A stretch of DNA of 64,000 nucleotides from assembly GCF_001895145.1 (NCBI RefSeq), contig NZ_BDIR01000008.1:1-64000 (forward strand), written 5' to 3'. The notes beneath the pieces are model-generated. The model was not told where the DNA came from. It searched no databases and was given only the letters and a program-made list of their open reading frames with translations. This document shows, piece after piece, positions 37,919 to 45,970 of this stretch; position 1 is the stretch's first letter; every line of letters starts with the position of its first letter. The position numbers were made by a program, and so were the translations under genes. Origin of the DNA: Arcobacter sp. LA11 (GTDB lineage Bacteria; Campylobacterota; Campylobacteria; Campylobacterales; Arcobacteraceae).

Positions 37919-38454
37919 TGATCGAAAGACTTTTTGAAAATACAATGTGGAAGGCAAGATTATTTATAATCTTTGCTGTTGTATTTGGTCTTATTGGAGC
38001 AGTGATTTTATTTATCGTTGCTTCAGTAGATATCTATGGAGTACTTGCATATACAGTAAATGTATACGCAAATGGTTTACATCCAGAAGATTTTCATCAA
38101 GTTATTGTTAGTCAAATAATTGGTGCAGTAGATTTATACCTAATTGCAATTGTTATGTTAATTTTTGCATTTGGAATATATGAACTTTTTATTTCAAAAA
38201 TCGAAGCTGCTGAGAATAAAGAGACAGGACAAAATATCCTAGCTATTAGTTCTTTAGACCAATTAAAAGATAAAATTGCAAAAGTTATTGTTATGGTTTT
38301 AGTAGTAGGATTCTTTCAAAGAGTTTTACATACAGAATATAATGGTGCTTTAGAAATGTTATATTTTGCAATGTCTATTATGGTACTTGCAATAGGACTT
38401 TTCTTTTTAGGAAAAGTTGGTAAAAAAGAAGAAAAAAAAGAGATTAAAGGTTAA
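37918..38454 (+). CDS. YqhA/UPF0114 family membrane protein
   Basis: A 178-residue inner-membrane protein with four hydrophobic helices (about 12-36, 60-90, 118-136, 145-165). IGAVDLYLIAIVMLIFAFGI followed by YELFISKI is the family hallmark. The family has no established function. It sits between asd and hemE with single-digit spacing, so it is co-transcribed with housekeeping genes. Confidence 0.8.
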   Translation: MIERLFENTMWKARLFIIFAVVFGLIGAVILFIVASVDIYGVLAYTVNVYANGLHPEDFHQVIVSQIIGAVDLYLIAIVMLIFAFGIYELFISKIEAAENKETGQNILAISSLDQLKDKIAKVIVMVLVVGFFQRVLHTEYNGALEMLYFAMSIMVLAIGLFFLGKVGKKEEKKEIKG

Positions 38455-38460
38455 TAGAAA

Positions 38461-39498
38461 ATGTCAAAAATATTTGTAGATGCGTGTTTAAGAAAAGAGA
38501 CTCCTTATACTCCAGTGTGGATGATGAGACAAGCTGGAAGATACTTACCAGAATATATGGAAGTAAGAGCGCAAGCAGGAAACTTTTTAAATCTTTGTCA
38601 TGACCCAGAAAAAGCTTGCGAAGTTACTATTCAACCACTTGATATAGTTGGTGTTGATGCAGCAATTTTATTTTCTGATATTTTAGTAATTCCAAATGAA
38701 ATGGGAATGCACTTAGATTTTATCAAAGGTGAAGGACCAATTTTTAAAGATCCTATCGTAACAGAAGAAGATGTTGATGATTTACTTGGTGGTGAAGCAG
38801 CAGCTGATAAACTCACTTATGTATATGAAACAATTAAACTATTAAAACAAAAATTACCAGAAGATAAAGCTCTTATTGGATTTACAGGGGCTCCTTGGAC
38901 ACTTGCAACATATATGATTGAAGGCCAAGGAACTAAAACATATAATATTTGTAAGAAGATGATGTATTCAAATCCTGAATTACTTCATAAGATTCTTAGA
39001 AAAGTAACTGAAGTAGTTAAATTTTATATGATTAAACAAATTGAAGCTGGTGCTGATGTTGTTCAAATCTTTGATTCATGGGCAGCTGCTATTGAGCCAG
39101 GAAGATATGATGAGTTCTCATGGAAATATATGGTAGAAATTGCTGAGTATATTAAAGAAAGATACCCTGATATCCCAGTTATCATGTTCCCTAAAGGTGT
39201 TTCTGCTTTTATTAACATGGGTGGTGTATATGGAAACTTTGATGTATTTGGTGTAGATTGGGGAACTCCTATGTCTATGGCTAAAGCAAAACTTGGAGAT
39301 AAATATGTTCTTCAAGGAAATATGGAACCTTGTAGATTATACTCAAAAGAAGAGACTACTAAATGTGTAGAAAAAATCCAAGAAACTATGCAGGGGGTTG
39401 GTCATATATTTAACTTAGGACATGGTATTTTACCAGATGTTCCGGTTGAAAATGCAAAACACTTTGTATCAGAATGTCAAAGAGTTTCAAAAAAATAA
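38461..39498 (+). CDS. hemE: uroporphyrinogen decarboxylase
   Basis: Removes four carboxyl groups from uroporphyrinogen III to give coproporphyrinogen III in heme synthesis. The 345-residue protein starts with the family signature [16 protein letters not shown] and keeps the active-site Asp in [10 protein letters not shown], as well as [17 protein letters not shown] hairpin terminator follows it directly. Confidence 0.96.
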   Translation: MSKIFVDACLRKETPYTPVWMMRQAGRYLPEYMEVRAQAGNFLNLCHDPEKACEVTIQPLDIVGVDAAILFSDILVIPNEMGMHLDFIKGEGPIFKDPIVTEEDVDDLLGGEAAADKLTYVYETIKLLKQKLPEDKALIGFTGAPWTLATYMIEGQGTKTYNICKKMMYSNPELLHKILRKVTEVVKFYMIKQIEAGADVVQIFDSWAAAIEPGRYDEFSWKYMVEIAEYIKERYPDIPVIMFPKGVSAFINMGGVYGNFDVFGVDWGTPMSMAKAKLGDKYVLQGNMEPCRLYSKEETTKCVEKIQETMQGVGHIFNLGHGILPDVPVENAKHFVSECQRVSKK

Positions 39499-39512
39499 AT
39501 CTTAAATCTCAT

Positions 39513-39540
39513 AATAAGTAGGTTTTTACCTACTTATTTT
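39513..39540 (+). terminator. hairpin terminator after hemE
   Basis: AATAAGTAGGT (39513-39523) and ACCTACTTATT (39528-39538) pair perfectly over 11 bp around a TTTT loop, followed by a short run of T. It closes the gyrA-hemE unit. The stem is AT-rich and could also work in the opposite direction. Confidence 0.8.
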
Positions 39541-39554
39541 CTAAAAAGTAAATC

Positions 39555-40472
39555 ATGTCATATTCAAATTCTATTATTTTTGGTCCAATCCCTTCACGAA
39601 GGTTTGGCATATCTTTAGGTGTTGACCTTTCTCCTTCTTCTAAGCAGTGTAATTTTGATTGTTTATATTGTGAGCTTGAAAAAGCTAAAACAGTTGATTC
39701 TATGACTTCTTATCCTAGTGTATTAGGAGTTGTGAATGCAATTAAAGAATCTTTTGCAAAACATCCAAGTATTGATGTAATAACTATAACTGCAAATGGT
39801 GAGCCTACTTTATATCCATATCTTGATAAATTAGTTGATGAAATAAATAAGATAAAACAAAATGCAAAAACCCTTATTCTTTCTAATGGAAGTACAATAT
39901 ATGATGAAAAGATTTTTGTAACTTTACTAAAATTTGATACAGTGAAGTTATCACTTGATTGTGTAAGTGAAAAATGTTTTAAAAAGCTTGATAGAATTCA
40001 TAATAATATAGATGTAAAAAAGATAGTAGAATCTATGATAAGTTTCTCAAAAATTACAAAAAATCAATTTGTCTTAGAAATTCTTTTTGTAAAAGATTTG
40101 AATGATAAAAAAGAAGAGATAAATCTTTTATATGAAGCAGTTAAGAAGATAAATCCAAGTAGGGTAGATATAGGGACAATAGATAGACCTCCTGCATATG
40201 ATGTAAAGCCAGTTTCTTTTGAACAACTTGAAAATGTAGCGAATAAATTTGAGGGTATAAATGTAAATATTGCTTATAAAAATCGCCCAAAACAGACAAA
40301 TAGTTTTTCTGAAGATGAAATAGTATCTATGTTGAAAAGAAGACCTTTGACAAGTGATGATATTGATAATTTATTCGATGAGAAAAGTAAAGATTTACTT
40401 AAAAACTTAGTTGAAAAAGGTCTTATTTCTATTATTGATAGTAGTGGTGTAAATTTTTATAAATTTTTGTAA
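39555..40472 (+). CDS. radical SAM protein
   Basis: A 305-residue radical S-adenosylmethionine protein. CNFDCLYC (Cys32, Cys36, Cys39) is the CxxxCxxC iron-sulfur motif, and GPIPSRRFGISLGVDL precedes it, a start typical of the COG0731-type radical SAM group. A helical C-terminal region (SEDEIVSMLKRRPLTSDDID) looks like a winged-helix extension. The substrate is unknown. It is the last gene before the tRNA pair. Confidence 0.85.
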   Translation: MSYSNSIIFGPIPSRRFGISLGVDLSPSSKQCNFDCLYCELEKAKTVDSMTSYPSVLGVVNAIKESFAKHPSIDVITITANGEPTLYPYLDKLVDEINKIKQNAKTLILSNGSTIYDEKIFVTLLKFDTVKLSLDCVSEKCFKKLDRIHNNIDVKKIVESMISFSKITKNQFVLEILFVKDLNDKKEEINLLYEAVKKINPSRVDIGTIDRPPAYDVKPVSFEQLENVANKFEGINVNIAYKNRPKQTNSFSEDEIVSMLKRRPLTSDDIDNLFDEKSKDLLKNLVEKGLISIIDSSGVNFYKFL

Positions 40473-40489
40473 AAAAGACTAAAAATATC

Positions 40490-40518
40490 TTGACAAAAAA
40501 AGAATTTTTAAATATAAT
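40490..40518 (+). promoter_or_regulatory. tRNA-Asn promoter
   Basis: TTGACA at 40490-40495 and TATAAT at 40513-40518 are separated by 17 bases, a perfect sigma70 promoter. It is 28 bases before the first tRNA and is the best -35/-10 pair seen in this window. Confidence 0.9.
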
Positions 40519-40546
40519 TCCACTCCATTTAAAAATGAAGTCAGAT

Positions 40547-40621
40547 TCCGGCATAGCTCAGTGGTAGAGTAGATGACTGTTAATCATTTGGTCCCTGGTT
40601 CGAATCCAGGTGCCGGAGCCA
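40547..40621 (+). tRNA. tRNA-Asn (GTT), copy 1
   Basis: A 75-base tRNA with the CCA end encoded. Acceptor arms TCCGGCA and TGCCGGA pair fully. The D arm has AGCTCAGTGGTAGAG, the anticodon loop CTGTTAA gives anticodon GTT, and the T arm is CTGGTTCGAATCCAG. It is transcribed from the promoter at 40490 together with an identical second copy. Confidence 0.97.
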
Positions 40622-40658
40622 TTTAACTTCAATTTTAAATCAATTTATTTTTATACAT

Positions 40659-40733
40659 TCCGGCATAGCTCAGTGGTAGAGTAGATGACTGTTAATCATT
40701 TGGTCCCTGGTTCGAATCCAGGTGCCGGAGCCA
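40659..40733 (+). tRNA. tRNA-Asn (GTT), copy 2
   Basis: Identical base for base to the first copy and separated from it by a 37-base AT-rich spacer, so a recent tandem duplication or ongoing gene conversion is likely. CCA is encoded. A terminator starts 3 bases after it. Confidence 0.97.
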
Positions 40734-40735
40734 TT

Positions 40736-40788
40736 AAAAGCTTTTAGATATTTGAACATTAGTTCTTTTATCTAGAAGCTTTTTTTTT
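40736..40788 (+). terminator. intrinsic terminator of the tRNA-Asn pair
   Basis: The arms AAAAGCTTTTAGATA (40736-40750) and TATCTAGAAGCTTTT (40769-40783) pair over 15 positions with one wobble, and a T-run follows to 40788. Confidence 0.92.
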
Positions 40789-40953
40789 GCCTTTCTTTAT
40801 AAAATATTTATATTGATTCTTCTTTGAACTTCAGATTTAAACTTAAAAAATATTTTTAATAATTATTAGATATAATCTTTTTAAATATTAAATAAAATGA
40901 AATATATTGATATTAACTAGATATTGTTTCAATTATTATTTTAAAGGAATTAT

Positions 40954-41220
40954 ATGAGTAAAATAGAAATAAAATTTGAATTTGATTTTGGTGAAAATAG
41001 AAGTTTTACTAATGAATTTACAAAAGAACAACTATGTTCTTTATTAGAAATTATTAACGTAGGTGGAAGAAAAAAAATGAATAATTGCTGTTTTCATTCA
41101 AATGGAAATAATTTATCTTATTCAGCCTCTAAAATGAATGGTAAGAAATATGAATTAAAAAGAAATAGTGTAAAAAATGAAATTATAAGTAAGTTAAGAA
41201 GATATGGACATAGTTGTTAA
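40954..41220 (+). CDS. hypothetical protein, 88 residues
   Basis: A small basic protein of no family that I recognise. It opens with MSKIEIKFEFDFGENRSF, has two adjacent cysteines (NNCCFHSN) and a final Cys, and ends in a basic stretch. AAGGAATT precedes the ATG, and a TATAAT at 40871-40876 gives a leader of about 70 bases. Codon use is like its neighbours. It stands alone between the tRNA terminator and the DnaJ-domain gene. Confidence 0.55.
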   Translation: MSKIEIKFEFDFGENRSFTNEFTKEQLCSLLEIINVGGRKKMNNCCFHSNGNNLSYSASKMNGKKYELKRNSVKNEIISKLRRYGHSC

Positions 41221-41261
41221 AGTTTAATTTAGTATATATATACAATATAAGTTTAAGAAGA

Positions 41262-41267
41262 TATAAT
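41262..41267 (+). promoter_or_regulatory. -10 element for the TerB/DnaJ gene
   Basis: TATAAT lies 27 bases before the start codon at 41295. No clear -35 is seen. Confidence 0.45.
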
Positions 41268-41294
41268 TTTCCAACTAAAAAAATGGATTAAAAA

Positions 41295-42098
41295 ATGAAA
41301 TTAAAAAAATGGATATTTATAGCAATACTACTAACGATATTTTATTATGCTTTTATTGTTAACTTTTTTGTAACACTATCAATTATTGCTTCTTTGTTTG
41401 TAGTATTTAGATTATATAAATTTTATGCAAGAAGAAAACTAAATAAGTTATCAGCTTCAAAAGAGTTGTTTAGGCAGAGTCATTTAGGACATTTTATTGC
41501 TCTTGTTGCTAAGGTTGCTAAAGCTGATGGAAGAGTAGATGAATTAGAAGCTCAGCTTATTGGTATGATGTTTGATGACATTTCTAAACTGTTTGATGAG
41601 AAAGATAAAACAAGAGCTATCATGAAAGAGATTTTCAATGAGGAAAAAGAGAAAATCGATGACGTGAAAGAGATAGCTAAATCTTTAAATAATCTACTTG
41701 GTAGAAGTATACTTAAACGTAGGCAGTTTATAAGTTTTTTAATTCAACTTGCATTTATAGATAAGGGTATTAGTTCTGATGAAGAGAAAGTTTTACTTGA
41801 AATTGCAAAAGAATTAAATATTTCTCCTGAGGTGTATGATGCTATTGTAAAGAATTTTGAAAACAAAATGAAAAATAATCAACAAACTATGAGTGCATCA
41901 GAGGCTTATAAAATCTTAGGTGTAAAAGAAGATGATGATATGAATACTGTTAAAAAGACATATCGAAAATTGATTCGTGAGTATCATCCTGATATTATTA
42001 GTTCACAGGAAAAAGATGAATCTTATATCGAAGAAGCGACTGCTAAAACGCAGGAAATAAACCAAGCTTATCAAGTTATTAAAGACTTAAAAAAATAG
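41295..42098 (+). CDS. membrane-anchored TerB/J-domain co-chaperone (DjlA-like)
   Basis: A 267-residue protein with one N-terminal membrane segment (about 7-40), a TerB-like helical domain (about 60-190, with KVAKADGRVDELEAQLI and FIDKGISSDEEK, two acidic metal-binding type repeats) and a C-terminal J domain (about 200-266) holding the HPD motif in REYHPDII. This order is that of DjlA, which stimulates DnaK at the membrane. A perfect hairpin follows the stop. Confidence 0.85.
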   Translation: MKLKKWIFIAILLTIFYYAFIVNFFVTLSIIASLFVVFRLYKFYARRKLNKLSASKELFRQSHLGHFIALVAKVAKADGRVDELEAQLIGMMFDDISKLFDEKDKTRAIMKEIFNEEKEKIDDVKEIAKSLNNLLGRSILKRRQFISFLIQLAFIDKGISSDEEKVLLEIAKELNISPEVYDAIVKNFENKMKNNQQTMSASEAYKILGVKEDDDMNTVKKTYRKLIREYHPDIISSQEKDESYIEEATAKTQEINQAYQVIKDLKK

Positions 42099-42107
42099 AT
42101 TCTAAAA

Positions 42108-42152
42108 GAATAGTATTAAATAGTTTAATACTATTCAAAGCTAAAAAGCTTT
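42108..42152 (+). terminator. double hairpin after the J-domain gene
   Basis: GAATAGTATTAAA (42108-42120) pairs perfectly with TTTAATACTATTC (42124-42136) around a 3-base loop, and a second small hairpin AAAGC/GCTTT follows (42137-42152). There is no long T-run, so termination may be partial; an RNA-stabilising role is an alternative. Confidence 0.5.
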
Positions 42153-42188
42153 AAACTTCTTCTTTCTAAAATCATCGAGGAGCAAATT

Positions 42189-42245
42189 ATGAAAATATTT
42201 AAATATATTCAAACTACAACAAAGCTTCTTATTGTCTGGCTCTAG
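42189..42245 (+). CDS. possible 18-residue hydrophobic peptide
   Basis: An ATG at 42189 follows a strong GAGGAG site 8 bases upstream and opens an 18-codon frame, MKIFKYIQTTTKLLIVWL, ending in TAG. A good ribosome site in front of so short a frame suggests that it is translated, as a leader or small membrane peptide. The basic-hydrophobic start resembles the small peptide at 45867-45947, but this is weak. No other support. Confidence 0.3.
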   Translation: MKIFKYIQTTTKLLIVWL

Positions 42246-42340
42246 CCACTTACTTTTTTTACTGATATTTTTATCACTTTTTTCATATTACATTTGACGT
42301 AATTTTTTACAAACATTTCATATATTTTATAGGATAAATT

Positions 42341-43063
42341 ATGGAACTTACTATAGAAACATATATACTTATTAATTTTATTTTAGTACTTAGCTCTATT
42401 TTACAAATGGCAACTGGTGTTACGGTTGGTATTATAATTGTACCTTTTTTAGCAATGATTAGTTATACACTTATTCCCGTACCTATAGCTTTTGCTTCTT
42501 TAGCTTTGACAGTTATGATGGCATATAAAGGTAGAGAACATATAGATACAAAAAATATATTTCAAATTAGTCTAGGAATGATAGCTGGTATTTTACTTTC
42601 AATTTTTATTTTAAAGAATATTAAATTTGAATACTTAGGACTTGTATTTGGAGTATTTATTTTGATCTCTATTTTTATAAGTATTAGAATAAAAACATTT
42701 ACTTTAAATAAAGGTATAAACTATTCAGGTGGTTTTATAGCTGGGGTTATGGGTTCCATGGCAGCTGTGGGAGGTCAAATCCTAGCTCTTTTATTTCAAA
42801 ACCATTCTTTAGAGTCCTTAAAATCAACTTTAGCTTTTTTATATACTCTATTTTCAACACTGATGTTAATTATGTTCTATGTTTTTGGTGAGTTTTCTTA
42901 TACTCAATTTATATCAGGGATTTACATGATGCCAGGGTTTATTATTGGCTTTTTTATTGCACCTATTTTTTCTAAATATTTTAATCCCAAATATAGTAAA
43001 ACGGTGATACTTTTTATGGCAACACTAGGTTCTTTAGTTTTGATATTAAAAAGTCTTATGTAG
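42341..43063 (+). CDS. TauE/SafE-family membrane transporter
   Basis: A 240-residue protein with seven or eight membrane helices. The two internal repeats characteristic of TauE/SafE exporters are visible: FILVLSSILQMATGVTVGII with VPFLAMI, and GGFIAGVMGSMAAVGGQIL with LALLF. Family members export sulfite, sulfoacetate or other anions, but the substrate here is unknown. It is followed by an NhaA remnant and then a two-component system. Confidence 0.82.
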   Translation: MELTIETYILINFILVLSSILQMATGVTVGIIIVPFLAMISYTLIPVPIAFASLALTVMMAYKGREHIDTKNIFQISLGMIAGILLSIFILKNIKFEYLGLVFGVFILISIFISIRIKTFTLNKGINYSGGFIAGVMGSMAAVGGQILALLFQNHSLESLKSTLAFLYTLFSTLMLIMFYVFGEFSYTQFISGIYMMPGFIIGFFIAPIFSKYFNPKYSKTVILFMATLGSLVLILKSLM

Positions 43064-43122
43064 TTGTCAATAAACTATCCTGTTGAAGAAAACTATATGA
43101 TGCATGAAGTACAATGAGTTAA

Positions 43123-43305
43123 ATATTTGGTGTATTATTTTTAGGTGGTATTTGTTTTACTATGTCTATTTTTGTAGCTGATTTAGCATTTTTGACATTT
43201 TCTGAGCTTATTTTTCAAGCAAAGGTTGGTATACTTTGTGCTTCTTTATTTGCTGGATTATTTGGATTTTTTTGGTTAAAATATGTTGCAAAGAAGCTAG
43301 ACTAA
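43123..43305 (+). pseudogene. C-terminal remnant of Na+/H+ antiporter NhaA
   Basis: A frame open from 43123 to the TAA at 43303 encodes about 60 residues containing GGICFTMSIFVADLAF and QAKVGILCASLFAGLFG, matching the end of NhaA (GIGFTMSIFIASLAF and AKLGILVGS in E. coli). The first five-sixths of the gene are gone and the frame is preceded by several stops. The ATG at 43162 has no ribosome site. This is a deletion scar just before the response regulator gene. Confidence 0.85.
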
Positions 43306-43320
43306 ATAAAAAGGTGAAGT

Positions 43321-43995
43321 ATGAAGAAAGTGTTACTTGTTGAAGATGACTTAGTTCTACAAAAATTGATAAATGAGTATTTGGAAGAATACAATTATCT
43401 CTGTAGTGCTTTTTCAAATCCAACAGATGCTTTAGAGTCTTTTAAAGAAAACCCAGATGATTTCACTATAGCTATACTCGATCTTGGCTTACCAAATATG
43501 GATGGTTTTGATTTATTTAAGAAACTAAAAGAGATAAAAGATATACCTATTATTATTTCAACTGCAAGGGATGATATTGGGAATAAAATATATGGTTTTG
43601 AGCTTGGTACTGATGATTATCTTTCAAAACCTTATGAACCTAGAGAATTAGTTCTTAGAATAGAAGCTACTTTAAAAAAGTATAATAAGTCTGATTCCCT
43701 TAAAATACATGAATTAAGTATTGATATAAATGAATCAAGGGTTTTTTTAAGTGGTATTGAAATAGAGTTTACTAAAATTGAAAAAGAGATTTTTTTACTA
43801 TTTATAAATAATTTAAATAAAATCATATCAAGAGAAGATATAGTAAATCAAACTTCACTTAAAGATGATACAAAAAACAGAACAGTTGATATGCATGTAA
43901 GTAATATTAGATATAAGATTGATGATGATTCAAAAGAACCTAGATACATAAAAGCTATTTGGGGTATTGGCTATAAGTTTTTTTATGACAATTAG
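43321..43995 (+). CDS. OmpR-family response regulator
   Basis: A 224-residue regulator with a receiver domain (phospho-acceptor Asp54 in AILDLGLPNMDG, Lys103 in LSKPYEP) and a C-terminal winged helix (about 128-222) ending in the usual YIKAIWGIGYKF. It overlaps the histidine kinase gene. OmpR-type regulators bind pairs of direct repeats 10-11 bp apart. Two such repeat pairs lie just beyond the kinase gene, in front of small peptide genes, and are the best candidate targets. Confidence 0.92.
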   Translation: MKKVLLVEDDLVLQKLINEYLEEYNYLCSAFSNPTDALESFKENPDDFTIAILDLGLPNMDGFDLFKKLKEIKDIPIIISTARDDIGNKIYGFELGTDDYLSKPYEPRELVLRIEATLKKYNKSDSLKIHELSIDINESRVFLSGIEIEFTKIEKEIFLLFINNLNKIISREDIVNQTSLKDDTKNRTVDMHVSNIRYKIDDDSKEPRYIKAIWGIGYKFFYDN

Positions 43996-45364
43996 AAAAC
44001 GACTCTTTATATCATTCTCTTTAATCCTATTGATTGTTGCATTTATCATAGGAGTATTTTTTTATACTATTTATAACCTAAATAGTATTAACTCTCAACA
44101 AAATCATAGGTATGATCAACTAATAAGAGTGGAAAAGCTAAAAGAGTTTAATAACTCTTATTCTTGGATAGTTTTTAATATTATAACTGATTTTGACAAG
44201 ATAGAGATAGTAAATGAAAGAATTAAAAAAGCAGATAAACTTTTTGAAAATTTAAGTAAACAGAAAAACGAAATTATAGATAATTCAGAATCAGAAAAAG
44301 AAAAAAAGAATCTAATTTTGATTTTTAGAGACTTTGAGATTATGCAAAAACTTATAAAAGAAAAATTATATAATCTAGTACTTAATAAAAGTGGTGACTT
44401 TACGGTATTTAATGTAAGTTTTGAACAAATAAATGTAGATACTCAAAAACTACTTGAAGAAGAGATAAAATATTTACAAGATAAACTAAATCAAACTCAA
44501 AATAAAAGAGAAGATTTCTTAGATACTATAAAACTTGAGTTAGTTGTTTTATTTATTGTCTTATTTTTACTTAGTTTTGTAATCTCTTCAAAAATTATAA
44601 CTGAGATAAAAGAGAAACTTCATAGGCTTAACCAAGGTGTTTTACAACTATTTAAAAATGATGAAGAAACTATTAAAGTTAATATTGGGGAGAACAATGA
44701 GCTTAGGGAAATAACCAAAAATCTAAACTCATATTTGGAAAAGCAATCAGATATTATACACTCAAGAGAAGAACTTTTGCGAAATATTAGCCACGAATTA
44801 AAAACTCCTATTGCAAAAGGAAAATTTATGGTTCAAAAAATTGAAAAAAAAGATAATAGCCAAATAATAAAAGATATAAATACAATTTTTTATGATATTG
44901 AAAAACTTACAAATAAACTTCTTGAAAGAGAGAAATTAAACTTCGCAGTTTTAAAAATGAAAAAATTTAAATCTAGTAGTTTGATATTAGAATCTTTATC
45001 AAAACTTTCTATTGAAGATGAATCCAAAGTTACTGTAAATATAAAAGATGATTTTAATATAGATGGAGATTTTTACTACTTAACGATTGTACTTAAGAAC
45101 TTGATTGACAATGCTATGAAATATGCTAAAGAATTTCCTATTGTAATAGAGAGTAAAAATGATCAGGTTTATATAAAAAATATTGCAGATGAACTTTCAA
45201 ATGATTTGATATATTATATTCAACCCTTTACAAGAGAACCAAATCAGCAGCAAGGACATGGATTAGGACTAAATATTGTAAGTAAAATTTTAGAACTTCA
45301 TAAATTTGATTTGAAATATAAATATAAAAATTCATATAATATATTTATAGTATCATTTAAATAA
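43985..45364 (+). CDS. sensor histidine kinase, ArsS-like
   Basis: Partner kinase of the upstream regulator. There are two membrane helices (about residues 6-30 and 184-204 from the ATG), a periplasmic sensor domain between them, then the H-box ISHELKTPIAKGK with the phosphorylated His, an N-box NLIDNAMKYA and a short G-box GHGLGLNIV. The TPIAKGK form and shortened ATPase domain resemble ArsS of Helicobacter. A TTG at 43967 would add 6 residues, but the ATG at 43985 gives the natural first helix MTIRKRLF. It overlaps the regulator by 11 bases. Confidence 0.9.
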   Translation: MTIRKRLFISFSLILLIVAFIIGVFFYTIYNLNSINSQQNHRYDQLIRVEKLKEFNNSYSWIVFNIITDFDKIEIVNERIKKADKLFENLSKQKNEIIDNSESEKEKKNLILIFRDFEIMQKLIKEKLYNLVLNKSGDFTVFNVSFEQINVDTQKLLEEEIKYLQDKLNQTQNKREDFLDTIKLELVVLFIVLFLLSFVISSKIITEIKEKLHRLNQGVLQLFKNDEETIKVNIGENNELREITKNLNSYLEKQSDIIHSREELLRNISHELKTPIAKGKFMVQKIEKKDNSQIIKDINTIFYDIEKLTNKLLEREKLNFAVLKMKKFKSSSLILESLSKLSIEDESKVTVNIKDDFNIDGDFYYLTIVLKNLIDNAMKYAKEFPIVIESKNDQVYIKNIADELSNDLIYYIQPFTREPNQQQGHGLGLNIVSKILELHKFDLKYKYKNSYNIFIVSFK

Positions 45365-45503
45365 ATCAGATTACTTTATTTGTTTTAAGTTAATAATGTA
45401 AATTTAAAATAATACGTCGCGGTGGAGGAAGCAAGGAGATATATTATAATAAATAAACATTAATAAATATAAAATATTAAAAGCTATTGATATAATCTAG
45501 AGT
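45365..45503. other. intergenic region with a GC-rich 25-base island
   Basis: The region after the kinase stop is AT-rich except for about 25 bases at 45414-45438, which read ACGTCGCGGTGGAGGAAGCA and then AGGAG. Their G+C content is far above that of the surroundings. No ORF with a start follows the AGGAG, and no hairpin is obvious. Nature unknown. Confidence 0.4.
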
Positions 45504-45585
45504 TTAACCAGACAAACTAGAAGATAATAGACCTAAACTTAAAAATAACATAACAACCACAAGTATTAAGTTAAAAAAAATCCAT
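45504..45585 (-). pseudogene. frameshifted small hydrophobic peptide gene (copy A)
   Basis: On the minus strand an ATG at 45585 begins a peptide that stops after four codons inside a run of eight T. Removing one T would give about 26 residues with NLILVVVMLFLSLGLLSS, clearly similar to the intact copy B at 45867-45947 (NLILIVTALFVSLGLLSY). The upstream regions are also alike, including an AAGAAG ribosome site at the same distance. So this is a duplicated unit, broken or switched off at the T8 tract. Confidence 0.6.
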
Positions 45586-45657
45586 AATAGCTTCTTCTTA
45601 ATAGTTTTATATTTTCAATTTTAAAATATTTTTGTAAAGTTAAAAAGTATATATTGA

Positions 45658-45676
45658 TTGACAGTCTCTTGACAGT
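45658..45676 (-). promoter_or_regulatory. TGTCAA direct repeats upstream of copy A
   Basis: On the minus strand ACTGTCAA occurs twice with an 11-bp period (plus-strand TTGACAGT at 45658-45665 and 45669-45676). Pairs like this are typical OmpR-family binding sites. They lie about 75 bases before the copy A start. The TTTTTAACTTT segment that follows is shared with copy B. Confidence 0.6.
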
Positions 45677-45790
45677 TTTGAATTGGCTATTTTAAACTTA
45701 AATATAATGTTTAATTAGTTAATAAAACTTGTTTGATAATAAGATAATATGCTAAAGAGTTTATTTTTAATAAATAATATGAATTTAAAA

Positions 45791-45829
45791 ACAGTATGTT
45801 TCAATTTATATAAAACTAAAACATACTGT
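45791..45829 (-). terminator. terminator of the small peptide gene (copy B)
   Basis: ACAGTATGTTT (45791-45801) and AAACATACTGT (45819-45829) pair perfectly over 11 bp. Read on the minus strand the hairpin is followed by TTTTTAAATT, so it ends transcription coming from the copy B gene. It lies about 40 bases after that gene's stop. Confidence 0.75.
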
Positions 45830-45866
45830 GTTAATAAGTAATAAGTTAAAGTATCTTATTTAAGTC

Positions 45867-45947
45867 TTATCCTAAGGTATAAGATAACAAACCTAAACTT
45901 ACAAATAAAGCTGTCACTATTAATATTAAATTTTTTAAGAATTTCAT
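45867..45947 (-). CDS. 26-residue single-helix membrane peptide (copy B)
   Basis: A minus-strand frame of 26 codons starts at the ATG at 45947, 5 bases after a perfect AAGGAG site, and stops with TAA at 45867. The peptide begins MKFLKNLILIVTALFVSLGL and is one hydrophobic helix with a basic N-terminus, like KdpF-sized inner-membrane peptides. It has its own repeats, a TATAAT box and a terminator, so it is a complete transcription unit. A frameshifted relative lies 360 bases away. Function unknown: a membrane regulator under the nearby two-component system is my favoured reading, and a type I toxin-like peptide is the alternative. Confidence 0.65.
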   Translation of the reverse strand: MKFLKNLILIVTALFVSLGLLSYTLG

Positions 45948-45970
45948 AATAACTCCTTTAAATTATTTTT

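Noticed and set aside
40547-40733. tandem repeat as a CRISPR or mobile-element repeat
   Set aside because: The repeat unit folds as a complete tRNA-Asn and there are only two copies.
43064-43075. single TTGTCAA upstream of the response regulator as an autoregulation site
   Set aside because: The second half-site at 11 bp is missing, unlike the pairs at 45658 and 46021.
45749-45841. 30-codon plus-strand frame between the two peptide units
   Set aside because: No ribosome site, low-complexity composition, and it runs through the minus-strand terminator hairpin.
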